A stretch of DNA of 7,384 nucleotides from an uncultured Eubacteriales bacterium (GTDB lineage: Bacteria; Bacillota; Clostridia; Oscillospirales; Oscillospiraceae): positions 1-7,384 of the forward strand of contig USIZ01000061.1 in assembly GCA_900554855.1 (NCBI GenBank). Reading direction: 5' to 3'. A model generated the notes under the pieces. It saw only the letters and a program-made list of their open reading frames with translations, did not search any database and was not told the origin of the DNA. The stretch's first letter is position 1. The number at the start of each line of letters is the position of its first letter. Of this stretch, positions 1-4,693 are shown in pieces. Both the position numbers and the translations under genes were made by a program.

Positions 1-534
1 CAGCCCGGAGTCGGTCTCGTCCAGCAGAGCCAGCTTGGTTTTTAGCATCAGCAGCTGGAGGATCTCGGCCTTCTTCTTCTCGCCGCCGGAGAAGCCCACG
101 TTCAAATAGCGGTCGGCGTAGGCGGGATCCATGCCCAGCGCCTCCATCTGGCGGCTCAGCTCCCGGCGGAAGGAGAGCACCTTCACGTCCTTTCCGGTGA
201 CCGCGCTCTGAGCGGTGCGCAGGAAAGCCTCCAGCGTCACGCCGGGGATCTCCTCGGGGGTCTGGAAGGACAGGAACATACCGGCCCGGGCGCGCACATC
301 GGCGCCCTCATGGGTGACGTCCTGACCGCGGAAGAGGATCTGGCCGCGGGTGACCGTGTAGCGGGGATCGCCCATCAGGGCGGACATCAGGGTGGACTTG
401 CCGGCGCCGTTGTGACCCATCAGAACGTGGGTCTCGCCGGGACATACCGTCAGATTCAGGCCGTCCAGCAGAACCTTCTGCTCCTCACCGACCGTCACCT
501 GTAAATCTTTCACTTCCAGCAGCGGACTGCTCAT
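1..534 (-). CDS. sufC: Fe-S cluster assembly ATPase SufC (3' end cut by window edge)
   Basis: This is the cytoplasmic ABC-type ATPase of the SUF iron-sulfur cluster assembly machine, which works with SufB and SufD. The 178 visible residues hold a Walker A motif GHNGAGKST (residues 40-48), a Q-loop glutamine at 91 (FLSFQTPEEIPG), the SufC-type signature FSGGEKKKAEI (148-158) and a Walker B stretch LALLDETDSGL (168-178), where the sequence leaves the window. About 70 residues of a normal 245-250 residue SufC are missing off the left edge. The FSGGEKKKAEI form and the DETDSGL ending separate SufC from other ABC ATPases. The start ATG at 534 is preceded by GGAGG at a normal distance. In Firmicutes sufC is usually the first gene of a suf operon, so sufB and others are expected beyond the edge. 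The divergent promoter region with asnB fits an operon-leading gene. Confidence 0.96.
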   Translation of the reverse strand, partial: MSSPLLEVKDLQVTVGEEQKVLLDGLNLTVCPGETHVLMGHNGAGKSTLMSALMGDPRYTVTRGQILFRGQDVTHEGADVRARAGMFLSFQTPEEIPGVTLEAFLRTAQSAVTGKDVKVLSFRRELSRQMEALGMDPAYADRYLNVGFSGGEKKKAEILQLLMLKTKLALLDETDSGL

Positions 535-605
535 AGGAAACACCTCCATAAAAAGTAACCGAACCGCCTGCAAAACGGGCGTTTTTCGGATATGTCATTG
601 GTTGT

Positions 606-641
606 CTCTAGAATACTATACTATTTTTGTAGGAATTGCAA
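606..641 (-). promoter_or_regulatory. Putative sigma-A promoter of sufC with possible Rrf2-type operator
   Basis: Read on the minus strand, TTGCAA (641-636) and TAGTAT (618-613) are separated by 17 bases, which is the ideal sigma-A spacing, giving a start near 606 and a leader of about 70 bases. The spacer carries the imperfect dyad CCTACAAAAATAGT. Suf operons in Gram-positive bacteria are often controlled by Rrf2-family Fe-S regulators that bind such AT-rich dyads inside the promoter, so this is a candidate operator, but that is inference. TTGCAA is self-complementary, and on the plus strand it could also serve as the -35 of asnB with TATTAA (660-665) as an 18-base-spaced -10. The whole 535-761 gap between the two divergent genes holds nothing else that I recognise. 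Confidence 0.5.
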
Positions 642-761
642 GAGCAAAACAAAAAATACTATTAAAAAAATAGGGAATGACCGCCGGTGGGGCCGTCCAC
701 CATTCACAAGCGGTCTCCCGGCCGCATAAACTGCGCCAAACGACTACGAGGAGGCAGAGCC

Positions 762-2198
762 ATGTGCGGCATTGCGGGATTTTGTGAGTTTCGGCGGGAT
801 AACCGGACGCCGGAGTGGGGCGAGGCGGCCTTTGCCATGGGGGAGACGCTCCGGCGGCGCGGGCCGGACGACGACGGGGTGTGGCAGTGCCGCGCATGCG
901 CCTTCGCCCACCGGCGGCTGGCGGTCATCGACCCGGAGCACGGCAGTCAGCCCATGGTGCGCGCCCTGCCCGGGGGCGAGTGTGCCCTGTGCTACAACGG
1001 GGAGCTCTACAACACCCCCCAGCTGCTCCGGGAGCTGGAGGAGCGGGGCGTGGCGCTGGAGACCTGGTCGGACACGGAGGTGCTGCTGTGGCAGTGCATC
1101 CTGTTCGGGGCGGCGGCGGTGGAGAAGCTGGAGGGCATTTTCGCCTTTGCCTTCTGGGACGGGCGCAGCCGCACCCTGCTGCTGGCCCGGGACCGGGTGG
1201 GCGTCAAGCCGCTGTTTTATGCCTTTCAGGGCACCACGCTGGTGTTCGGCAGCGAGCCAAAAGCGCTGTTCGCCTACCCGGGGCTCACGCCGAAGGCGGA
1301 CACCGAGAGCTGGCAGGAGGTGCTGGCCCTGTCCCCCGCCCGGACGCCGGGGCACGGCGTATTTGCCGGGGTGCGGGAGCTGCGGGGCGGCCATCTTCTG
1401 CTGATGGACGAAAACGGCACGCTGGAGCGGTGCTGGTGGACGCTGGAGAGCCGGGTACATACGGAAAACTACGAGGACACCGTCGTCCACCTGCGCACGC
1501 TGCTGGAGGGGGCCATCCGCCGCCAGCTGGTCAGCGACGTGCCGCTGGCCACCCTGCTCTCCGGCGGGCTGGACTCCTCGGTCATCACCGCCGTGGCCGC
1601 CCGGGCCTATGAGGCGGCGGGGGATCCGCCGCTGGAGACTTATTCCTTTGACTACACGGACAACGAGAAGTACTTCAAGCCCTCCTCTTTTCAGCCCGAC
1701 GCAGACTGGCCGTGGGTGGAGCGGATGCGGGAGGCCTTCGGCACCCGTCACACGGTGCTGACCTGCCCCATTCCGGCGCTCACGCGGGAGCTGATCCCCG
1801 CCATGAACGCCCGGGATCTGCCCGGCATGGCGGACGTGGACTCCTCTCTGCTCTGGTTCTGCCGTCAGATCCGGCGGCGCAACACGGTGGTCATCTCCGG
1901 CGAGTGCGCGGACGAGATCTTCGGCGGCTATCCCTGGTTCCACCGTCCGGAGATGCTGCACGCGGAGACCTTCCCGTGGAGCATGGACTTTTCCGCCCGC
2001 ACGGAGGTGCTGCGCAGTGAGGTCGTCCAGGCGCTGGAGCTGGAGGACTACGCCCGGCTTCGCTGCCGCGCCTCCCGGGCGGAGACGCCGAAGCTGGACG
2101 GAGAGAAGCGGGAAGAGGCCTGCCGCCGCGAGATCGGCTGGCTCAATTTGCAGTGGTTTATGCAAAATCTGTTGGAGAATATGTTTGCACAACAATGA
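762..2198 (+). CDS. asnB: Asparagine synthase (glutamine-hydrolysing), 3'-truncated at prophage junction
   Basis: Class II glutamine amidotransferase that makes asparagine from aspartate, ATP and glutamine. The start at 762 is chosen because it has GAGGAGG seven bases upstream and because Cys2 must be exposed as the N-terminal nucleophile (MCGIAGF); an in-frame upstream ATG at 687 would add 25 unrelated residues. The glutaminase domain shows RGPD (33-36), HRRLAVID (50-57), NGELYN (79-84) and SDTE (103-106). The synthetase domain shows the pyrophosphate loop SGGLDSS (267-273) and SGECADEIFGGYPWF (379-393). AsnB proteins normally continue past LNLQWFMQNLLE with an RKDRMSM..GLEVRVPF-like block and a further long C-terminal region (about 500-630 residues in total). 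Here the sequence diverges after Glu472 (base 2177) and ends NMFAQQ at residue 478. The product probably lacks asparagine synthesis, although glutaminase activity could remain. It could instead be an unusual short family member, which I think less likely. Confidence 0.9.
   Translation: MCGIAGFCEFRRDNRTPEWGEAAFAMGETLRRRGPDDDGVWQCRACAFAHRRLAVIDPEHGSQPMVRALPGGECALCYNGELYNTPQLLRELEERGVALETWSDTEVLLWQCILFGAAAVEKLEGIFAFAFWDGRSRTLLLARDRVGVKPLFYAFQGTTLVFGSEPKALFAYPGLTPKADTESWQEVLALSPARTPGHGVFAGVRELRGGHLLLMDENGTLERCWWTLESRVHTENYEDTVVHLRTLLEGAIRRQLVSDVPLATLLSGGLDSSVITAVAARAYEAAGDPPLETYSFDYTDNEKYFKPSSFQPDADWPWVERMREAFGTRHTVLTCPIPALTRELIPAMNARDLPGMADVDSSLLWFCRQIRRRNTVVISGECADEIFGGYPWFHRPEMLHAETFPWSMDFSARTEVLRSEVVQALELEDYARLRCRASRAETPKLDGEKREEACRREIGWLNLQWFMQNLLENMFAQQ
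2161..2189. other. Candidate prophage attachment core (att half-site junction)
   Basis: TGCAAA at 2161-2166 and TTTGCA at 2184-2189 form an inverted repeat with 17 bases between the arms and a centre of symmetry at base 2175. The sequence stops matching asnB at about 2177-2178, so the dyad centre and the breakpoint coincide. Tyrosine integrases usually use inverted core arms around a 6-8 base overlap, so the architecture is right. A further ATTTGCA at 2146-2152 lies just outside. This is inference: the other end of the prophage, where the core should be repeated, is not in the window. Confidence 0.4.
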
Positions 2199-2223
2199 GC
2201 AAAGAATCAGGCCGACACTGGAC

Positions 2224-2249
2224 AAGCCATCTCAAAGAGAGGATGGCTT
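2224..2249 (+). promoter_or_regulatory. Hairpin enclosing the ribosome binding site of the 2253 gene
   Basis: AAGCCATC (2224-2231) pairs perfectly with GATGGCTT (2242-2249), leaving a 10-base loop that carries the purine-rich AGAGAG part of the only ribosome binding site available to the gene starting at 2253. There is no T-run after the stem, so it is not an intrinsic terminator. It may limit or tune translation of the downstream gene, or be incidental. Confidence 0.4.
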
Positions 2250-2252
2250 ATC

Positions 2253-2639
2253 ATGCACAACATTGACCAGGTGATCCGCAGCATCAGCGGACACTATGAC
2301 CGGCGCTGCTACGAGGCGCTGCATCTGGCGATTCAGCTCACGCTGGAGGCTCTGCCCGCCCGGCCACTCATGAAGGAACTTGCCCTGGAGGCCGCCCGGC
2401 AATGCGTCCGGCCTATGACGGCGCAGGCCGTACTGCGGGCATTGGAACGAGCGACGGCGGATATCTGGGCCTGCGGCTGCCGGGCACGGCTAGAGCAGAT
2501 CTACGGCCGTCCGCTGCTCGAACCGCCCACCGCGAAGAACCTCATCTTCACGCTGGCGGAATACTGCGGGAATGGGACCGACCACACCTATGTCCTGACG
2601 GAACAGCAGCTCAAGCGGCTGCTGCAGGTGCTCAGGTAG
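2253..2639 (+). CDS. Spo0A C-terminal-domain-like protein without receiver domain
   Basis: This 128-residue protein resembles the effector domain of the sporulation regulator Spo0A, a six-helix DNA-binding fold. Visible correspondences are the helical segment YEALHLAIQLTLE (20-32), the stretch LMKELALEAARQC (39-51), a probable recognition helix AQAVLRALERATADIW (57-72) matching the Spo0A SRVERAIRHAIEVAW helix, then LEQIYGRPLLEPPTAKNLI (80-98) matching the SISKIFGYTVSS..PTNSEFI segment. The Glu of the Spo0A recognition-helix Glu-Arg pair is replaced by Leu61 while Arg62 is kept, so DNA specificity may differ. No phosphorylation domain is present, and the length fits one domain plus a 20-residue tail. 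It is the first phage gene inside the junction, on the same strand as asnB and 54 bases after its stop, so it may be read from the asnB promoter. The match is by eye and weaker than for its neighbour. Confidence 0.72.
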   Translation: MHNIDQVIRSISGHYDRRCYEALHLAIQLTLEALPARPLMKELALEAARQCVRPMTAQAVLRALERATADIWACGCRARLEQIYGRPLLEPPTAKNLIFTLAEYCGNGTDHTYVLTEQQLKRLLQVLR

Positions 2640-3024
2640 GAATCTGCCCCTGGGACGTGAACCGCATCGCGTCCGTGGCCAGCATATCAATGAACTCGGA
2701 CGGGATCGGCTGGGTGCTGATCGGGTACCCGGCGATCTCCGACAGATAGGCTGGATTGCAGTCCCACGCCCGCTTGACCACCGTGCGAATATTCCGTTCG
2801 GCGGCATACCGGGTCTGGCCGCACAGCTGCGCCACCTTGGCATAGATGCGCGTCGTCACCATCCGCAGGCAATCCTCATCCTCCAGCACCAGCCAGACCG
2901 CCGCGATCGTGGCCTCAAAGCCCCGGTAGGTGCGGGGCACGCCCAGCCTCGGCAGGACGTTCGCGACACGCTCCAGCTGCCGCCTGCGCACATCATCAGT
3001 GGGAGATAAATAGTCGAACTTCAT
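2632..3024 (-). CDS. Spo0A C-terminal-domain protein without receiver domain (phage-borne regulator)
   Basis: This 130-residue protein is a clear match to the Spo0A effector domain and little else. It has LGVPRTYRGFEATIAAVWLV (27-46), equivalent to the Spo0A IGVPAHIKGYQYLREAITLV region; the recognition helix TRYAAERNIRTVVKRAW (71-87), with the Glu76-Arg77 pair and the closing Ala-Trp kept; and LSEIAGYPISTQPIPSEFIDMLA (94-116; Spo0A: ISKIFGYTVSS..NSEFIAMVA). There is no receiver domain, so activity should not depend on the phosphorelay. The ATG at 3024 is preferred because AGGAG lies 10 bases upstream; a GTG at 3033 would sit almost on that site. The gene converges on the 2253 gene with an 8-base stop overlap. 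Its upstream region carries an array of Spo0A-box-like sites, which suggests autoregulation. Similar receiver-less proteins occur in clostridial prophages; their role is not established to my knowledge. Confidence 0.88.
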   Translation of the reverse strand: MKFDYLSPTDDVRRRQLERVANVLPRLGVPRTYRGFEATIAAVWLVLEDEDCLRMVTTRIYAKVAQLCGQTRYAAERNIRTVVKRAWDCNPAYLSEIAGYPISTQPIPSEFIDMLATDAMRFTSQGQIPT

Positions 3025-3056
3025 CTGAATCACACTCCTTTTTGTTGTCTGCCGTC

Positions 3057-3085
3057 ATTCTAAAACGGAAAAAGGAGTCCGTCCA
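3057..3085 (-). promoter_or_regulatory. Putative sigma-A promoter of the 2632-3024 regulator gene
   Basis: On the minus strand TGGACG (3085-3080) and TAGAAT (3062-3057) are 17 bases apart, giving a start near 3050, a leader of about 26 bases and an AAAGGAG site at 3041-3035. The -10 matches 5 of 6 and the -35 4 of 6. A second possible promoter lies within the box array: TTGACG (3127-3122) and TCGAAT (3104-3099), also 17 bases apart. With the first promoter the boxes sit directly upstream of the -35 (activation geometry); with the second they cover both promoter elements (repression geometry). Confidence 0.5.
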
Positions 3086-3089
3086 CAAA

Positions 3090-3136
3090 CTCGACCACAT
3101 TCGACAGTCTCGACAAAACTTCGTCAAAAAACGACA
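3090..3136 (-). promoter_or_regulatory. Array of five Spo0A-box-like heptamers
   Basis: Read on the minus strand the heptamers are TGTCGTT (3136-3130), TGACGAA (3126-3120), TGTCGAG (3115-3109), TGTCGAA (3106-3100) and GGTCGAG (3096-3090). The Spo0A box is TGNCGAA: two copies match fully, one has one mismatch and two have two. All five point the same way, and their CG steps fall at 3092, 3102, 3111, 3122 and 3132, which is intervals of 10, 9, 11 and 10 bases, so they lie on one face of the helix. Tandem Spo0A dimers bind boxes with about this spacing. The array stands directly upstream of a gene for a Spo0A-type DNA-binding domain. Confidence 0.72.
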
Positions 3137-3173
3137 AATTTCACCGTTTGGCGGCGGAGATCATAGAAAATAA

Positions 3174-3222
3174 CGCACCCGCCAATGACCGGATGCCCTT
3201 TGTCATCCTCATCGCGGGTGCG
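3174..3222. terminator. Hairpin with possible bidirectional terminator function
   Basis: CGCACCCGC (3174-3182) pairs perfectly with GCGGGTGCG (3214-3222). The 31-base interior can add ATGAC/GTCAT (3185-3189 with 3202-3206). The stem is followed by GTTTTGTTG on the plus strand and by TTATTTTCT on the minus strand, so it could end transcripts in both directions. On the minus strand it would shield the regulator promoter region from late-operon read-through. Confidence 0.5.
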
Positions 3223-3304
3223 GTTTTGTTGCGCTCTGCCGGTCTCCACACCGGGAGTACAGAACAGGATAAATCTTGCTTTTTTTGCCTTACTTTGTTA
3301 TCAT

Positions 3305-3388
3305 GGAGGCGGCCGGGGTAAGGCTCCCGGTCGCCTCTGCCTTACGAGGCTGTGAGCGGTTCTGTTCGAGGGGAGCCGCTCACTTTTT
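3305..3388 (+). ncRNA. Candidate structured small RNA or leader with competing stems
   Basis: Three stems compete here. Stem A pairs 3305-3317 with 3326-3338 (13 pairs including two G-U). Stem B pairs the loop of A, GTAAGGC (3318-3324), with GCCTTAC (3339-3345), which follows A directly. Stem C pairs GCCTC (3333-3337) with GAGGC (3346-3350). A and B are interleaved, and with almost no linker they should be mutually exclusive rather than form a full pseudoknot. An intrinsic terminator follows. No plus-strand protein gene is served by it, no convincing promoter was found, and the family is unknown to me. The only long plus-strand frame through it opens with TTG, lacks a ribosome binding site and runs antisense to the endolysin. 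Confidence 0.4.
3352..3388 (+). terminator. Intrinsic terminator, plus strand
   Basis: GTGAGCGG (3352-3359) pairs with CCGCTCAC (3376-3383), followed directly by five T. It is a well-formed rho-independent terminator for a plus-strand transcript, although no plus-strand gene is recognised nearby. This is the main reason to suspect a small RNA at 3305-3383. Confidence 0.65.
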
Positions 3389-3420
3389 ATTCCTTGACCT
3401 TAATATAGAACCAATCCATA

Positions 3421-3452
3421 AAGAAAAAGCGCCCGGGGCACTCCCGGGCGCT
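3421..3452 (-). terminator. Intrinsic terminator of the phage late operon
   Basis: AGCGCCCGGG (3428-3437) and CCCGGGCGCT (3443-3452) form a perfect 10-base-pair stem with a 5-base loop. On the minus strand it is followed by TTTTCTT (3427-3421). It lies 30 bases after the endolysin stop and is the natural end of the tail-lysis transcript. Confidence 0.9.
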
Positions 3453-3482
3453 TCTCTGTTTATACTGCTTATACTGCAATTT

Positions 3483-4220
3483 TCAGACGCTCTGCGTATA
3501 TTTCAGCGCGATCCAGCCTGCACCGCTCTTGAGCTTGCCCCAGAGGGTGCCACAGTTGTTGTACTCGTCCACGATGGTGTAGACCTCACCCCTGCGCACC
3601 TGCGTGGCGACGGCGCTGGAGGCGCTGTGGTCGCGGCGCACGTTGAGGGTAGATGCGGTGATGCGGACATGATAGCCGGTCTGCTGGGCGGGCGCAGCGC
3701 CCGTCTGAGCTGCGGTCTGGCCGGTGATGCCCCGCACAATGGCGGCGGCCATTTTGTCGGCGTCAAAGCGCTGCGCATCCGCGGCGGAGTCCACAAAGCA
3801 GCACTCCACCAGCAGCGCGGGGGCGGTGGTGTGGCGGAGCACATAGAGGTTCTTGCGCTCCTTCACGCCGCGGTTGCGATAGCCAAGCTCGGCGATGGCC
3901 GCGCAGATTTTGACGGCATAGCCCGCCGCAGCGCCGGTGTCGGAGTACACCAGCACCTCGGTTCCGGTGCCGCCGCCGGAATTCAGGTGAATGCTCACAT
4001 CCAGATCAGCCGCATGGGCATTGCATGCGTGGACGATGTTGGCCAGGTTCTGACCCTGAGTGCGGCCGGAGTCGTCGGTGCAGTCAAAGACGGTGTGCCC
4101 CAGCGCCCGGAGCTTGGCGATGACCTGCGCGGTGACGGCTCTGTCCTCGGTCACCTCATCCAGATACCCGGACGCACCGGGGACAATGCGGTTGTGACCG
4201 CCATGTACGTTGATAACCAT
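3483..4220 (-). CDS. Phage endolysin: N-acetylmuramoyl-L-alanine amidase (Amidase_3) with C-terminal SH3b domain
   Basis: A zinc amidase that cuts the bond between N-acetylmuramic acid and L-alanine in peptidoglycan and releases phage progeny. The 245-residue protein has the catalytic domain at about 1-165, with HGGH (6-9), TED (24-26), SIHLNSG (76-82) and LLVECCFVD (136-144). By comparison with Amidase_3 endolysins I assign zinc ligands His9, Glu25 and His78 and the catalytic Glu139. After an Ala/Gln-rich linker (about 166-180), YHVRITASTLNVRRDHS and the segment to VRRGEVYTIVDE..WGKL..GWIALKY (about 181-243) form a bacterial SH3 domain, the probable wall-binding part. There is no signal peptide, consistent with release through the holin. 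The start ATG at 4220 has GGAGGA upstream. It is the last gene of the late operon and ends 30 bases before its terminator. The size and domain order are normal for clostridial phage endolysins. Confidence 0.95.
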   Translation of the reverse strand: MVINVHGGHNRIVPGASGYLDEVTEDRAVTAQVIAKLRALGHTVFDCTDDSGRTQGQNLANIVHACNAHAADLDVSIHLNSGGGTGTEVLVYSDTGAAAGYAVKICAAIAELGYRNRGVKERKNLYVLRHTTAPALLVECCFVDSAADAQRFDADKMAAAIVRGITGQTAAQTGAAPAQQTGYHVRITASTLNVRRDHSASSAVATQVRRGEVYTIVDEYNNCGTLWGKLKSGAGWIALKYTQSV

Positions 4221-4241
4221 ATTCTTAGTTCCTCCTGATTC

Positions 4242-4457
4242 TCATTTGAGTTTGGGCAGCTTGTCCGCCGGGATTTTCACATTGCCGACGATACCGGCGA
4301 AATAGCCGTCCGGGAATTTGATGGTCGGCACCGTCACGCTGATTTTCGGTAGCGGCGGCAGCTTGGGCGGCTTGTACGCCGGGGTGACGGCGGCCGCAGA
4401 GCCGACAAGGCAGACCGTCAGCAGCAGGGCGGCGATCAGGTATTTCAGCTTCTTCAT
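4242..4457 (-). CDS. Small secreted Pro/Lys-rich protein in the lysis cassette, unknown function
   Basis: A 71-residue protein with a classical signal peptide: MKKLKY, then the hydrophobic LIAALLLTVCLVGSAAA, with probable cleavage near residue 23. The mature part of about 48 residues is basic and proline-rich (YKPPKLPPLPK near its start, IPADKLPKLK at the end) with a short beta-prone middle. The start at 4457 is chosen because AGGAGG lies seven bases upstream and the signal peptide begins there; an in-frame ATG at 4496 would bury the signal sequence. The single Cys in the hydrophobic region is preceded by LTV, which is not a lipobox. It sits between holin and endolysin, 21 bases before the endolysin start, so it is presumably expressed at lysis. 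I do not recognise the family; a wall-binding or lysis-timing role is a guess. Confidence 0.8.
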   Translation of the reverse strand: MKKLKYLIAALLLTVCLVGSAAAVTPAYKPPKLPPLPKISVTVPTIKFPDGYFAGIVGNVKIPADKLPKLK

Positions 4458-4492
4458 ACGGGTTCCTCCTTTGATTCTTTCGGGGGGCAGAC

Positions 4493-4693
4493 TCATACCT
4501 CCACCTCGGGCAGGCCAGCCACGCTGGTCAGCAGACTCAGCACGCCCGCCAGCACCGACGCGCTGACCACGGCCACCCAGTTCACGTCCCCCAGCACTGC
4601 GCTGGTGCCGATGGTGGCCACGGCGGTCTGAGCGATGGTTTTAATTGCGCGGATGCCCGCCGCCCTGCACCACGTTTTCCAGTTTTCTTTCAT
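4493..4693 (-). CDS. Phage holin, r1t-type
   Basis: A 66-residue membrane protein that would form lesions in the cytoplasmic membrane and let the endolysin out. The pattern is typical of the phage r1t holin family: a short charged N-terminus (MKENWKTWCRAAGIRAIKT), a first hydrophobic segment AQTAVATIGTSAVL, a turn with GDVNW, a second hydrophobic segment VAVVSASVLAGVLSLLTSVAG, and an acidic end PEVEV. The start ATG at 4693 overlaps the stop of the upstream gene by four bases (ATGA), which indicates translational coupling, and GGAGG lies upstream inside that gene. The position between the XhlA-like gene and the endolysin supports the call. Confidence 0.88.
   Translation of the reverse strand: MKENWKTWCRAAGIRAIKTIAQTAVATIGTSAVLGDVNWVAVVSASVLAGVLSLLTSVAGLPEVEV

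Noticed and set aside
687..761. Upstream in-frame ATG for asnB
   Set aside because: It would remove Cys2 from the N-terminus, and it lacks a ribosome binding site, whereas the ATG at 762 has GAGGAGG.
744..2225. Minus-strand open frame of 493 codons opposite asnB
   Set aside because: AsnB motifs on the plus strand are unambiguous; the opposite frame is low-complexity Arg/Gly/Pro/Leu-rich shadow sequence.
3025..3033. GTG start for the minus-strand Spo0A-like gene
   Set aside because: It lies one base from the AGGAG site, too close for initiation; the ATG at 3024 has workable spacing.
3305..3345. Classical H-type pseudoknot
   Set aside because: The topology is right, but linkers of zero to one base cannot span a 13-pair and a 7-pair stem; exclusive alternative folds are more realistic.
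3276..4238. Plus-strand open frame of 320 codons antisense to the endolysin
   Set aside because: It opens with TTG without a ribosome binding site, runs through two terminator hairpins and mirrors the amidase gene.
4389..4457. Lipoprotein signal for the small secreted protein
   Set aside because: The Cys in the hydrophobic stretch is preceded by L-T-V, not by a lipobox ending in Gly, Ala or Ser.
4458..4496. Longer start for the secreted small protein
   Set aside because: It would put 13 polar residues before a perfect signal peptide, and the strong AGGAGG lies before the internal ATG.
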